The notes: generated by a model from the sequence alone, not told the origin. Positions 36,119 to 48,957 are shown, counted from the stretch's first letter. The stretch: 64,000 nt of DNA from Paramecium sonneborni (GCA_905182985.1 CAJJDN010000164.1:122346-186345); one strand, 5' to 3'. Program-made: numbers and translations.

Positions 36119-36599
36119 ATGTCTCTTATATTAAGTCAAATCAATAAGGATAATGTGAAAATAGGGAAGAATTGCTGTATTGCATTAGGAGTTTAAATAA
36201 TATCAGAAATAGGTGAAATAATTATAGGAGATTATACAATAATAGAGGAAGGATGCATGATTAGAAATAATCATTTTAAGAAAATGATAATAGGTTCTTA
36301 TAATGTTTTTGAGATTGGATGTAAGATTGAAAATACAAATATTGGAGATTGTAATGTATTTGAAATGAGATGTACATCTATTTAATAAATTAGGCTTAAT
36401 TGAAAGTGGATGTACAATAGAAAATAATTGCAGATTTGGTATAAATTCAAGAATTCCACCTAAATAGATTTTTCATAACTTTTCTAGAGTTTATTATCCT
36501 TTTAATTGTTTAAAAGTGCCATAATATGATTCATCATAACATAAAGAAGAAATTACAGAATTATGTTTTGCTTTAATTTAGATAGGATCAAAGAAATGA
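36119..36599 (+). CDS. DCTN6: Dynactin subunit 6 (p27)-like, left-handed beta-helix protein
   Basis: 152 residues, one 22-nt intron (36372-36393). Hexapeptide-repeat pattern: KIGKNCCIALGVQIISEIGE, IIGDYTIIEEGCMIRN, IGSYNVFEIGCKIENT, IGDCNVFEM and LIESGCTIENNCRFG. Order and length fit the p27/DCTN6 subunit of the dynactin pointed-end complex, which supports dynein transport. Gamma-carbonic-anhydrase-like proteins share the fold but would need three metal His residues, which are not seen. Divergent from the helicase-remnant gene. Confidence 0.75.
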
Positions 36600-36673
36600 T
36601 ATTAATATGTGTATATTTATAATGTTTACTGAAGATAATTTAGACACTTATCAATAAACACAATGAATTTGAA

Positions 36674-38298
36674 TCAACTCAATAAAAATACTTCCATTTC
36701 TATAATCTTTGGGGAACCCTTCATAATGGAATCACCTTTCTATTAAACATGTTCATATGTATATCCAATATTACTTGAACATTGATCAAATTCTTGTCCT
36801 TATAAACTGAGATCTGGACCTTATCCAAATTATGGTCCTACCATATATTTAGAATATAAAGTAAATTTATTATCTTTTACTTTATAAATTTAATTTTTTG
36901 TATATGAGAATAAAAAAGATTTATAAGTATTATCTACCATATAATCTCCATAAAATGATGGAATGTAAGGAGGTTAAGTAAAAGCTCCAACTATTTCAGA
37001 GTTGTGAAATTTAGCTATAAGTAAAGTAGATCCATATTTACGCATGTTTAACCAAAAAGCATTCATTGAAAGTCCATCTCTTTTACTCTTATAAATTAAT
37101 TCAGCTTTTGTAAAATTCAATTACTATCCAATAATTAAATTATTAATGAGATAATCTGTTTTAATAATTTCTGAATGCTCACTAAACTATATGGTTTTAA
37201 CATCTAAATTTTAAATGATTGTTTTATTTATATTTAATTCTTTTAAAATATTGTTTGTTTTATTAAATTCTTCATCTGTTTTCTTAGATAATTAGATTAT
37301 TTTTAATGTTAACTTTGAATCATTATTTATCAAAATATCCTTAACATTATTATTACTTTAAAGAGTTTCATTTGACTATTTAATAAGTATTTCTATTTAA
37401 TTGTCTTATTCTTTTTTTTATTATTTAATTTCCGACAATACTAATTTTTAAGACTCTAGAATATATTAGAATTGTTAATCTAATTTCATTTGAAGTCTAT
37501 ATTTAAATAGTTTTATTACTTTATAACCTAATTATCAAGTTCAATAATAGTATAGATTATATACAATAATGGAATGATGATAATCATTGTTGTTGTTTTA
37601 GGAATGTAATTTGTTGTGGACATAGTCTTAACTCCTTCTAAATCTGCAATTTTTTTCTGCAATTATTGGATGGTTTTCTTCCTGTATTCACTAACACATT
37701 TTACTTAATTGTTTAAGAATCTTGTAATTCTATTGAAGCTATATAAGTTTCAATATTCTTTTTGATCTCTTCAATAATTAGCTTCAATGAATTTTCAAAC
37801 TTTGTATCATTTGATAAATATTGTTCAATTTGAAATTGGAGCTTTTCTTTTTAAAATTGTAATCCTTATCTAATCAATGACATTTATGGATTCAATTATT
37901 TAGGAATTTCTTCAACAAACAATTCAATCTTCTTGAATACTTGATTCTGAAATTCTGAGCTCTTACTAGAAAATGATTCTAATTTAAGTTTATAAACTTT
38001 TACTTAAAGTGCATAACTCTTTGAATTTATCTTTTTTGAATTGATGTGCATCTATAATCATTTGATTATATAATTCTAACTTCTTGTTATTCCTTCTTAT
38101 TAAATCATTAATAATGGAATCTAAAGTAACGAATTCCTCATAATGTTTAATACTATTTTTTTCTGTTTTGTGTAATTTCACTAAACATTCATGACAATGT
38201 AATTATTTCTTCTTTGATGTATAACATTCTTTATTAAGACAAAGATATTTCTCTTAATTCTAAGTGTCCTAACATATTGTAAATTATCTTTATTCCAT
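36674..38298 (-). CDS. B-box / coiled-coil / TLDc domain protein
   Basis: About 530 residues with introns not all fixed. N-terminus: Cys/His cluster (CQDTQ..YLCLNKEC, LHCHECLVKLHKTEK) like a B-box zinc finger. A long coiled coil follows. The C-terminal 200 residues are a TLDc domain: ELIYKSKRDGLSMNAFWLN, STLLIAKFHNSEIVGAFT, DNTYKSFLFS and the ending IIEMEVFLLS. TLDc proteins act in oxidative-stress protection and V-ATPase regulation. The architecture is common in ciliates. Stop at 36674-36676. Confidence 0.75.
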
Positions 38299-38574
38299 TA
38301 TTTTTTAATTGAATTCTAAAAGCAAGTCTAATTTATTAATTATTATTTTCTTATTACTCTTTCTACCATGCTTAAATCTTAAGTTTTATCTTAAAAGATA
38401 GATATTTATCTTAATTATAAAATATAGAAATGTTTATGAAGTAAATACAATAAGAAAATATTATGTTAGAATTTGATTTTCAAAACCTTGGGAAGTTAAA
38501 TACAAAAACATTACATTATTTTCTCTATTCTCTCTGTAATATTTTCAAATAATATAAGATCAATATTAGTAATA

Positions 38575-39027
38575 ATGATTAATCAAATATAAGATTGTTG
38601 GTTTTAGTCTCGCTTAGAATAAGAGCCTTCAATTTAATAAGTCAAATCTATACAGATCCAAGTCAATAAATACACAAATCAAAGAAAAGTTAGTTAATTT
38701 GAGTCAGAAAGCTTTGATAGTATAAGGAGTGTTTTCAATTCAGATTGTGATCCAAAACCTATTTTCGAAACTCAATCTCGTATTAGCACAAATAATACAA
38801 TCCAAAAGAAATCTATGAAAATGTCAAGACTCTTCAATTCTCAGAATGTCAATTAAATATTAGCCTAACGAAAAAGGATTCAGTCCTTTCGATTGGATTA
38901 AGATGTACAAAGTTATGAAGAAGAGGAAAGTCTACCTGAAAAACTAATGGATGTTGATCTTTACTTTAGATAAGATGCTATTGTTTCAGTCTAAAAAATC
39001 CTTGAAACCTAAAGAAAACTATCGTGA
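38575..39027 (+). CDS. Small hypothetical protein
   Basis: 150 residues, intronless (MINQIQDCWFQSRLEQE). Ser/Gln/Arg-rich, disordered, with a FNSQNVNQILAQRKRIQSF segment and an acidic patch YEEEESLPEKLMDVD. No family recognised. It lies between the B-box/TLDc gene (divergent, about 280 bp) and a convergent minus-strand small gene. Confidence 0.6.
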
Positions 39028-39147
39028 TTCAACTTTCATAATTATTTCTATAATATATTATTCTTATATCATTTCTCACAACAACTTTACTAACCATTTC
39101 CTTAAAGAACAGACCCTAACAAACATTTTAAAATTTCTTTAATTATT

Positions 39148-39570
39148 TCATGATAACACAAATTTTTTTTTTTTCACACTGAACTTATTATTTGTTGTTG
39201 TTATTGATCTCAAATATTATAATCGCTAATATTTTAATTATAAGAATTTTCTATCTTTTAACCAACATTTCCTTATTTACATAAAAAACTTTTCAATTAT
39301 AACATAAATTCTAAAAAATAAGATATATGGATCACTTTACGTTTAACTCAAAATCTTCTCAACTAAATTTTCATTAGAAAATTCTCTCAGACATTCTTCA
39401 GATTAATAATTAATAAAAATTCTATAATTTTTTTAATATTGATAATCTATTTAGTCAAGTATAAAATCACTCTACTCGAAAATTACAGTTTATTTTTAAA
39501 TTTATTAACAATTACAAATTGTTATCTCATTCTTCTTTAAGTTTAAGTATTTAATTTGATATTAATTCAT
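39148..39570 (-). CDS. Small basic hypothetical protein
   Basis: 140 codons, no intron, ATG at 39570 (MNQYQIKYLNLKKNE). Composition is typical of a real gene: FEQSDFILDQIDYQYQKNY, EECLREFSNENLVEKILSQT, then a basic end with KDRKFLQLKYQRLQYLRS and KKKK. No domain recognised. The frame is fully open under the ciliate code from its ATG to TGA 39148-39150. Confidence 0.6.
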
Positions 39571-39771
39571 ATTCAAATGAATCATACAATTTTTTTTTAT
39601 TAAATAAAAATATAGAAAAATCTCAGAAATAAATTTTAAGTATAAATAATATTTCAGTCAAACTTTGTTTATTCACAAAAATGATTATATTTTTTTGCAT
39701 GCTCTTAGTTTTACTGTTATTACCTACAGTTTATACCATAATAACAATCTTCTTGCATAAAAAGTGGTTCA

Positions 39772-41489
39772 TCATATTTCATACATTAAACATATCTAAA
39801 TACAATAAAATTTATAAGTTTTCTATGACAAAGCCAACATACGGGCTAATTATAAATTAAATGATATAATTACAGAATTTGGACTTATTTTCACGTTGAT
39901 TTCCTAAATTGGATTAGGAAAAGTAGATTTATTTTATTGAAAATAAAAATAACCTTTACTAATGTAATTTTCCATCATAAAATTAAAAATTACTGTTTAA
40001 GGTCTTCTTTAAAGATGCTATAGCAATCTTCCATATTCAATATAGTTAACATAATTATATGGAACTACCATTTAATGCTATAAATTTTTAACAAGCATAA
40101 ATTTTTAAAGTGCAGCATTGACACAATCACCATAATAAAATAAACAATGGTATGCTTTACATATACAACATTACATTTATAAGATTTCATTATCATCTTC
40201 ATCTAGATTAATTATAAATAAATATTACTAGGTTCTAATTTAGGCATTAATCTGGCACATGATCCACAACCTACATGAGGTTAGTTTTATGGACATTAGA
40301 AATTTTTCCATGTTTATCCATTACAACTCTTACAGAATTTGCCTGGTTAAATAAATTATTATTGTTAAAACAAATTTTAACCAAATGGTTAATAAAAATG
40401 ATTTTAAGGGTATTGATAATTGAAACCATTAAAAACTTGTAAATTATTATTATTAAAATGTTAAAATTACTATGGTATTTATTATTATTAAAAAATAACT
40501 TATTAGTTTTGTTAATTTTCATCAAAGTCTTCATCATTGCTTAAATATTCATCATCATTCTCACTAGAATTTTCTTTATCACTATATTCATCTTCATAGC
40601 TATTGTCTTCTTAATCTTCTTGAATAACTAAATTTTATTTATCTAATTTATTTTATGTTAACTAAGTATTTAAGTTAATATAATCTTATGGATTTTTATA
40701 AATGAGATTTTCTTCTTTCATTTTATTTAAAAGTTATTCAGATCTTTTTTCATAAGGATTAACTTTTAACCATTTTTCAACTAAATTATTAATAGTTCTT
40801 GCCATCATAACTCCTGTTAGTTTTTATCTACAATTTGGACATTCATATGTTTTTTTTTTAAACCAATTACATAAACAAGATCCACAAAAATGATGATTAC
40901 ATGGATTAGCTGCAACTGCCTCAAATAAATAATCATTGCAGATTGTACATTATAATTCATCTTCTAATCCATCTAATTTTGGTATAGGAAATGGAGATTA
41001 ATCCTTTTTCTTAGGTGGTTCATTAATTATTTAAGATTTTATTTCATTTTCAATTGTTTTTGTGTCCAATTATTTCTCATTTTTTACTTCTCTTTTTTCA
41101 TCAGAATTTTATCGGGCTATTGTCTCTATTTCATTTTTAGAAACTTATTATTCAAATTATTCATTGTTTGTGCATACAATAAATTCAAAACCAATCACTT
41201 CAAAGTCTTAAACCTTTAAAATTGGTAATAAATGAATCTTATCTCCATTCATTAATTATACTGTGTTTCCTCTTCCAATCTTTTTTTCATTTATATATGT
41301 TCCATTACTAGAGTTATCTGTCAATGTAAATTAACTATCCTTATATTCTATTACCAAATGATTAGAACTCACCTTTATATTTGAAAACACTTTATCATTC
41401 TTTAAATCTCTTCCTATTGTAAATCTGGATTTTGATATATCAATAGAAGATGATGAATTTGGATTCAAAGTGAGTAACTTTGCAAACAT
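39772..41489 (-). CDS. CHFR-like E3 ubiquitin ligase (FHA + RING + Cys-rich)
   Basis: 563 residues, one 26-nt intron. FHA domain at residues about 10-85: FTIGRDLKNDKVFSNIKVSS, NHLVIE, DNSSNGTYINEKKIGRG (the S/N/H phospho-Thr pocket is present). RING finger at about 150-190: CTICNDYLFEAVAANPCNHH, FCGSC, CPNC. After an acidic linker comes a Cys-rich segment (FCKSCNGQTW, HVGCGSC, CCICKAYHC). This order matches CHFR, a mitotic checkpoint E3 ligase. All RING ligands are present, so ligase activity is likely. Confidence 0.8.
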
Positions 41490-41771
41490 ATCTACAATTA
41501 TTTAATTATAATCTCTAATACAAATATTAAACCATATTAAAATTGCATTTTCAATCTTAAACAGAGTACTATATAATTTTATTGCTTTATAAATTAACAA
41601 ATACTCTATTTCTTTATACCTCTTAAATCATCTATTTGAATTCAAAAATTAAAAAGACAATATTTCACTCTAATTTTTATTCTTACATAAATTTTAAGTA
41701 ACATTTAAATCAAAAAAGTTATCAATTATTACTAAAATCATTAATCTGCCTCAAAGTTATCTCTAACCTTC

Positions 41772-42187
41772 TCACTTTATTGTTTAAGTAAACTATTTAG
41801 ATCTATATAAATTAAATATAATTTTAATATATTTATGATAATCATATAAAGATTCTATATTAGGAAAGTTGTATCTATTTAATAAATTACAAAGGTATGT
41901 AAATTTCTAGATTTAATACATTTTAAATTATTCAAAAAACAGAGCGTTTTTACTTTAACGAATCTATAATTCTATATTATTTATTAATTTATCTTAACTT
42001 TGAATCAATCATCAATTTGGGATTTGCTCTTTTTTCTTTTTTCAAATGAATAGATGCCACTTTAGTAATTATTTAAATCCATTAAAATACTTTCTGTATT
42101 ATATTTTTCTATTATATAAAAGGATCTATAAATAATGTGTCGAGTAAAATCAAAAGTAGAAATTATAAAAAATATTTTTTAATTATT
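41772..42187 (-). CDS. Hypothetical gene with unresolved frame change
   Basis: Two coding-like stretches on the minus strand in different frames: about 42187-42000 (DPFIQQKNIIQKVFQWIQ, then SIHLKKEKRANPKLM) and about 42005-41772 (KLINNIELQIRQSKNALFFE, then NRYNFPNIESLYDYHKY). The switch near 42005 needs a 1-nt shift; no GT..AG intron fits. Either the gene is decayed or a base is wrong. No family recognised. Confidence 0.35.
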
Positions 42188-42268
42188 AAATTTTTTGTTT
42201 TTAATTCATTTAAATAAACTATCTTTAATTTTATTTTTTTTATTTTTACACTAAAAATTAGAATAAGG

Positions 42269-42968
42269 ATGAAAAAAGAATTGGAAATACAATCCTTAGA
42301 ATCCGTTATTTTATAATTAAAGTGAAATTATTTGAAGATGACTCTGATCTTATAAAATTTAAAAGGAATAATTCATCATTTAGTTTTTTTTCAATTCAAT
42401 ATTTTATATGATAAGGTTGTTGAAATTGATTATGATACCTATTGCTGAAATTTGTCTTAACTCTTATAGATTACATATTGATTAATTTATTATAGAGTAT
42501 TTAGGAAAATGATTTATTAGATTTTAGTAATAGTTTGACATTAATTTGAATAGTTAGAAAATGTTGAGAGTTTAATGTAAATTTACTTTCAGAAATAATT
42601 GATTTTATTTTGTGATTTTGAAATAATCATAAGGATTATTTTATTCAATATGCAAATTTTTGGATACAAAATAAAAACAATAAAAACAATAATAATAACA
42701 AAATGAATATTAGGAAATTTTAGATAATAATTTTTTGTAGTATATTGAATAACTTTTAATTGGTATACCTATGAGTTCTTATGATTAATTATTAAAAGAT
42801 AATCATTAAGTAGTATTACTTTATTTAAAGTAGTTATAAAGAAGAGAATACATTCAGGGATAGAAGTCATCATTATAAATTAGATAAAATTATGGAGAAG
42901 TTAAAAATAATATTTAAATTTTAAGATATTAATAATAAATGTTTATTTAGTAAGTTAATATTAAATGA
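42269..42968 (+). CDS. Hypothetical multi-exon gene
   Basis: The final exon (about 42690-42968) is clearly coding: YQEILDNNFLQYIEQLLIG, then SSYDQLLKDNHQVVLLYLKQ, ending at TGA 42966-42968. Upstream fragments (MKKELEIQSLESVILQ from 42269, VVEIDYDTYC, FEQLENVESLMQIYFQ) fall in different frames and require several short introns that were not uniquely placed. No domain recognised. Confidence 0.4.
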
Positions 42969-43093
42969 TGATATCCTGTTAATAATGTTCTTTAATAAAT
43001 AAAGTACAAAATAATATATTGACTAAATAAGATTGAAATATATTTATAATTATATTATTATACTAGTTTTTAATTGATTTGAATAAAATAAAA

Positions 43094-44089
43094 ATGAGCG
43101 CCCTTAAAGCCAAAGGTAGAAAAATATTTGAAATTCCAATATGTACAATTTGTTTAGAACCTATGATAAAAGACCTTTGTGTTTTTACAGTTTGTGGTCA
43201 TGTGTTTCACTATAATTGTGGTGTGAATTGTCATTAAAATTCAAGGAAATGTCCAAATTGTCGTATGAGATCAACAGAATTGTAGTCATTACATTATGCA
43301 GTAGAGGAAATAACAGGTATTGATGAATAGATGAGTTAATTATTAAATGATTTGAGTGTTGATTAAAAATAATAGATGGCTAAATTATTAGCAGATCATG
43401 AAGAATTAATGCATGAAAACTAGAGATTGAAATAAAGAAATAAATTTGTAGAAGAAAAAAATGAATCAATATAAACAGAAGTATAACATATATAAGGAGA
43501 AGTAAAACGATTATTAGAGAAGAATAAAGATTTAGAGATAAATGAAAAGTAATCAAATTAAAAATTAAAGACTCTTGAAATATTTATATCATAATTTGAA
43601 GAAGAGAATAAAATATAAAAGTAAGAGATAGAAAAATTAGAGATTGAGTTAAAAGAATATAATTATTTAAATAATTTAGCTAAAATAATAAATAATCCGA
43701 ATGAGGATATGTATTTAAAATTAATAAGATAAAAGAATCCAGTAGAATAGGCATAATAGATATATGATTTATATGTAATAAAAGTAGGTCAATTTAAAAA
43801 TGTATAAAAAGAGATGGTTTAAATGTAAGAATAACGTGAATAGTAATAAAAGAAATATGAATAATTGTAATAAAAATATGAAAGAATGAAGGATTTATAT
43901 GAAGAGATTTAAAGAGAAAATTAATCAATAAAAGATCAGACAAGAAATTAAAATTAGATATAAAAGATAATTGAACATTATGAGGATAAATAGGAGAATG
44001 ATTTAAAAAGAAAGCCTATAAAATAAATAACATTTGGATGTTCTTAATTAAGGAAATAACCATTATGTTAAAGTTTATTGAAAAAATGA
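43094..44089 (+). CDS. RING-H2 / coiled-coil protein, TRAIP-like
   Basis: 331 residues, intronless. N-terminal RING-H2: CTICLEPMIKDLCVF, CGHVFHYNC, CPNC, followed by RMRSTELQSLHY. The remaining 270 residues are a nearly continuous coiled coil (Q/E/K-rich). Order and RING spacing resemble TRAIP, an E3 ligase of replisome control, but ciliates have many RING/coiled-coil proteins. All zinc ligands are present. It ends 13 bp before the next gene on the same strand. Confidence 0.65.
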
Positions 44090-44102
44090 TATTAATTAAT
44101 TT

Positions 44103-44618
44103 ATGTCTAAATTACCTGAATTCAAGATTCCAAATGTTGTGGATCCAAAATTATGGCCAAATCCTCGTACAATGACTCCATAGCAATTATAAACATATAC
44201 ATCATTAGATATGGTTAAATTGAATTATACATTCAAAACATTAAAGAAATCAGCTCCATATATAGTAGGTGTATTAGCAGGATGTTTTTTAACAAAGCTT
44301 GTAGTAGATGGAGTTGTAAAAGGATATATATTTGGAGAGAATGGTATATTGTGTGATTAATAGTTAAGGAAATGGAGGAAGACTTTTAGAAATGAAGACA
44401 TACAATAGCATTGGAGATTATACATATAATAGATAATTCTAGAGAATGAGATATTTAACAGAATTACCAGCAGGTAATAAATTAATATATACATAGGTGA
44501 TGATCCTCTTGTTAAAACTAGCGATTATTTATTGCATGATTTAGGAGTCACAACTTAATAATTTGGAGTTTAACATGGTGTTGTTAAGAAAGTCCCACAC
44601 GATAAGTATCTATTGTGA
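44103..44618 (+). CDS. Probable ciliate mitochondrial inner-membrane protein
   Basis: 155 residues with two introns (44344-44368, 25 nt, AAG end; 44474-44496, 23 nt, TAG end). N-terminus MSKLPEFKIPNVVDPKLWPN. One membrane segment PYIVGVLAGCFLTKLVVDGV at about residues 58-77, then a soluble tail ending HGVVKKVPHDKYLL. The compact single-span architecture resembles ciliate-specific respiratory-complex subunits; this is an inference. Reading the first intron to the nearer TAG gives a frame that stops at once, so the AAG site is favoured. Confidence 0.5.
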
Positions 44619-44639
44619 GTAATAGGGCATATATAATAT

Positions 44640-45454
44640 ACAATAAATTAATTCATAATATACTACAATTTATACATCTATCACAACATTTCTCATTCTA
44701 TTCATTATCTATTTCCTTTAGAATACTTATTCTTTATTATTCACATAATTCATAACTTTCAGATTTACTTCATTCAAAATTACCAAAGATTTACTTTCAT
44801 ATGAAGATCAATTTCTTGACTATTCAAAATTGGTTGATTAAGATTCAAGTTAATTTAATAATTCTTTATTTTTAATTTTCTAGATCTTTTATCATTCTAT
44901 TCAAATTTCATTATCACTTTAAATTACATTTTAATACATCATGACAATATTTTTATCAAGAAATATTTCCTAATTAGATAAAGATTGACTATTTAATTTA
45001 TTTCAATTGTTTTCTATCATATTAACAATATTCATTCATTTTAATAGATTTAAACAAGTCTTGTAATATCTAGATATGAAAATTGATGATCTTTTAAACA
45101 TTAATTTTATATAATTTTAGATGCCATTCCTAATGTAACTTAAATCTATCTTTAATTGATAATTCTAGTTTAATTATATATCTCTTTAAGAGCTGATGAT
45201 CAAATTGTTTATCAAATATAATTCAACACTTGTTAGTTTTACTCTATTATTTCTTTTTAAGATTCTGTAATTATTAATTCATTAGATACTAATTTGATTA
45301 ATGATTAATAATTAATAATTAATGATATATGATATAAATTGAAATGCTATATAATTATAACATGAATACAAGTTCTTTAATCTTCTTAATAAAATAAGTA
45401 TTATTTGCTTAAATTGATTTCATTTGATGTAAAGTGGTAATGTATATAATTCAT
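44640..45454 (-). CDS. Hypothetical coiled-coil gene, exons unresolved
   Basis: Several coding-like blocks on the minus strand: MNYIHYHFTSNEINLSKQ from 45454, LLKRYIIKLELSIKDRFK with LQDLFKSIKMNEYCQYDRKQ (about 45200-44980), KNKELLNQLESQSTNFEQ (about 44870) and NEVNLKVMNYVNNKEQVF (about 44780). One plausible 37-nt intron joins the first two. Composition is helical and polar. No known family. The gene may use several short introns or be partly decayed. Confidence 0.4.
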
Positions 45455-45658
45455 TTTGTATCGATTATCTAGAGTATTAAATAATGATCCAATTTGTAAA
45501 TTATATTACATCTACAGATTTCTATTAGTACGATTAATTATAAAATAAAAAAATCTTTATTTCTGAGGGAAACTAAATTTTGTAAATCCCTAATTGAGAT
45601 ATTAGAAAAAGAATCACTTCATTTAAGTAAGCAATATATTTTATAATTAATATTAAAT

Positions 45659-47250
45659 ATGTTTATATGTTGTAAAAGTAATAAGAAACCAAAAGCTATT
45701 CAAACTTAAACACAAAATCCACCATAAACTCAACCTAAATAATCTAAATATCAAATAAGAACTTCAAATGATCAAGATTAACATTCTACTAATTTAACTA
45801 ACATAGATGGAACTAATGAAAAGACAAATATAAGTTTATAAGAACATGAAAAGTTTATTTTAAATGAAAAGAAAACTCTAGAACATGAAAGAGATATAAT
45901 TACTAAATTGATTGAATTACCTGATAAGACTCATCTTATTGATTTTAACTGGGCCATGGCATATACTAACTATATTAAGGATATAGGTCTACATCCTGGA
46001 GAAATTAAAAATTAAATCCTATATGACAAAATTAGAAACAGAGAAGAATTAGTATTGGATAAACATTACGTATTAGTCAATTATTAAGTTTGGAATATGC
46101 TAGAAGCTATTTATAAAGGAGGACCGATGTTAACTATAAATGATTTAGATAGAAAAAGTGATAATAATATATTAGATTAATCTCTTAAAGTATTTGCTTC
46201 ACCTTCTATGAATGATCTTGATTTAAAATAAGCCAAAATTAGAAATATTTAACTTATGCCAATCAAAGAACTATAAATTGTTGGATTAGAAAATGAAATC
46301 TATTTCTGTTATCTAAATAGTGTTTTATAATGTCTTATGGGGATTCCTTAATTAAATTATTATTTTCTACATTCATATCAATCAGAATGCAAACTCTTTA
46401 GTTATGCATATGCACTTTTATTAAGAAAGGCATCTAAAGTACATTACAAATCTCGTATTGTAGCTAAGGAATTAATTAAAGTACTTTAAAAACACTTTTC
46501 TATTTATGAAATGCATGATAGTTCAGAATTACTGCTCTTTATTTTAGATAAATTTAAAGAAGAAATCATTATCACTCCTTAATTGAATCTATCTTCATAA
46601 GATTAATTCAAATAATATATTACATTTATTGATGAATTATTTCATGGTTAACTTAATTCATTTATTAAATGTCCTAATTGTGATAAAATTAGTTAACATT
46701 AAGATCCATTTTATGATTTAAGTTTACCTCTTATTAATAAGAATTTTATGTAGCGCAAATTAACTATATAAGAATGCTTAAATAATTATTTTAAAGAAGA
46801 AATGATTGAAGGAGGATGGACTTGTTCATTTTGTAATGAAAAGTTTAAAAGTATTAAACGGCGTGTTAAAATTACATTTGCACCTAATATTCTAGTTTTA
46901 TAATTAAAACGTTTCTAGAGTTATCCTTTATAAAAGAAAATAAAAGAACCAGTTATTGCTGATATGGAATTAAATATTAAAAAGTATAATAGTTCCTTAT
47001 TTATTTTTAGTTTTTGTGTACCAGAGGTTATTGATACTAAATATGAATTGTAAGCTATGATTGTTCATTCAGGAACTATCGATTAGGGTCATTATGTAGC
47101 AGTTGTTAAGCGTAATCAGAATGTATGTTATTCTTAATCAATGTGAAGTTTTATCTCTTTAATGATGATGAAATTGAGCGTCTCTCCCTTAACCAACTCA
47201 ATCGAATTGATTAAGCTTACCTATTCATGTATCGTAAGAAATGTGATTGA
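45659..47250 (+). CDS. Ubiquitin-specific protease (USP, peptidase C19) with DUSP domain
   Basis: 521 residues, one 26-nt intron ending in AAG. The N-terminus MFICCKSNKK is Cys/Lys-rich and followed by a polar stretch. A DUSP-type domain spans about residues 85-170 (IDFNWAMAYTNYIKDIG, ELVLDKHYVLVNYQVW). Catalytic core: GLENEIYFCYLNSVLQCL (Cys box; FCYLN for the usual TCYMN), zinc-ribbon pairs CPNC and CSFC, and the His box IVHSGTIDQGHYVAV followed by FNDDEIERL. It cleaves ubiquitin conjugates. Catalytic Cys and His are present. Shorter than many USPs but complete. Confidence 0.88.
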
Positions 47251-47290
47251 TTAATTAACTTTTTTTAATATATTTTCTGTTGAAATTTGA

Positions 47291-48957
47291 ATGAGTTCAA
47301 ATACCCTCTTAACTTACCTTTAAAACTAAATCACCTAAATAACTCTCAACATAGAACATATATAGAAGGACATCTCTTTACTTCACAACTAATTCGAACA
47401 GAAAATATTCACAGCTAAAAGAGAATGTACTATCATTTAACATAAATCATAGTAAATAGTAGAGATGATTCAACTTAAATATAAATTGAATAGCTCAAAT
47501 AATAATTTGATTATACAATCAAAGCTTTAGAATAGAAAATGCTAAATATTGATGAAAATAAAATGGATTAAAATGAAGCTTATTAGATGATGGAATCTAA
47601 CAGAAAAAATATTTAAGATGATGTAGATTTACTTAAAAATGAATTAACTTATTAAAAAAAATATTTTGATGATCTTCTGAATGAAAAAATACGTCGTTTA
47701 GAAATTTCTAATCTGACAGAAACAGTCAATTAATTCAAGGATCAACTTAAACAATACTATTAAGAAGAATAGAAATAATTAAATGAACATTAAACTCTAA
47801 CTAAATCTTTGCTAAATGCAAATAAAAAAGCATTCTTTCAAGAATTAGAAAGAATAGTTTAATAAGTTGATTAAATGAAGATAGAAATTAATGATTAACA
47901 ATAATTATTTATTAAAAAACCTGAATTAGAAACTAAAGTTAATTAGATTAATTTATTATTAGAATAAAAGTCAGATTTAATAGAAGTATAGAATGCTCTT
48001 AATACTTAATAAATTGATATTGCCTAAAGATTTTAAGAATTTAAAGATGAAGTACGTACAGTTTTAGAATTATAAGGAAATGAATTTTATTAATTGATTA
48101 ATAAGAAAGTATAAATTATAATATAATTCCAATTAGGCAAATCACAGTGAAATTATGTAGCAATTATCAGGTAAAATTGATATGGAAACACTAATTTTAC
48201 ATACAGAAGATAAAGTTCCTCTCAAAGATTTTCATTAACATATGTCATTGATAGAAAATATTGCTGTAGATTTAGGAAAGAAACAAGATGCAACCACATT
48301 TTTAGAATATAAAGAATCTAATAGTTTATAAATTGGTGAAATTTAAAAAGAAATTAAAAAAAAATTATCTAAAAGAGATTTTAAAGACACTCTTGATAAA
48401 AAAGCAAATCATGAAGATGTCTCTAAAGCTTTTAATGATATTTAAACTATTTTATAATCAAAATTTAGTTATGAAGATTTTACTAGGTTCTAATAAAATC
48501 AAAATACTCTAAATGAATAATTATGTAGTTAAAATATAATTGGCAGATGGCTCTTTAAAGGAAACTTTTTGAGTCCTGGTAGTTTAATTCCATGGAATAT
48601 ATAAGCCATAAATACTTTAACAGAAAATTTCTTATGGGACAAAGATAAACCAAATATAATTGTAGTAGCTCCTGGTATTTATGAAATAACACTTGGATTC
48701 TTTGCTAAAAAAAAACCTAAAATTGATATTATGGTTAATGGAGAAACAATAATCAATGCTGTAAACAATAGTAGGTATAAATCTTCTTTAAAATTAGTTA
48801 TGTCGTACATCATTCATCAGGTAAATTAAAGGATACAAAAACATCAGTCACTGGATTAACAATGATTGATTTTATCTCCTTGCCTTCTCGAGCAAGAATC
48901 AATGTAGCTTATCAAGGAGATTTAGGAGAAGGCTTTTTAAGTTTAAGAAAAGTATGA
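47291..48957 (+). CDS. Coiled-coil protein with C-terminal C1q/TNF-like domain
   Basis: 526 residues, three inferred introns (35, 28 and 23 nt). Residues 1-380 are a long coiled coil (LLTYLQNQITQITLNIEHIQ and on). The last 130 residues form a beta-rich domain: NIIVVAPGIYEITLGFF, PKIDIMVNGETIINAV, YVVHHSSGKLKDTK, GLTMIDFISLPSRARINVAY, ending EGFLSLRKV. This strand pattern fits a C1q/TNF-like jelly roll, a combination known from ciliates with no signal peptide, so probably intracellular. Role unknown. Confidence 0.6.

Noticed and set aside
39682..39897. Plus-strand ORF with a signal-peptide-like start (MIIFFCMLLVLLLLPTVYT)
   Set aside because: It mostly overlaps the 3' end of the CHFR-like gene in antisense, where the minus-strand frame is continuous.
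44103..44400. Gene of about 113 residues ending at the ATGA near 44390, followed by a second small gene
   Set aside because: The AAG splice site at 44368 joins both parts into one natural protein.
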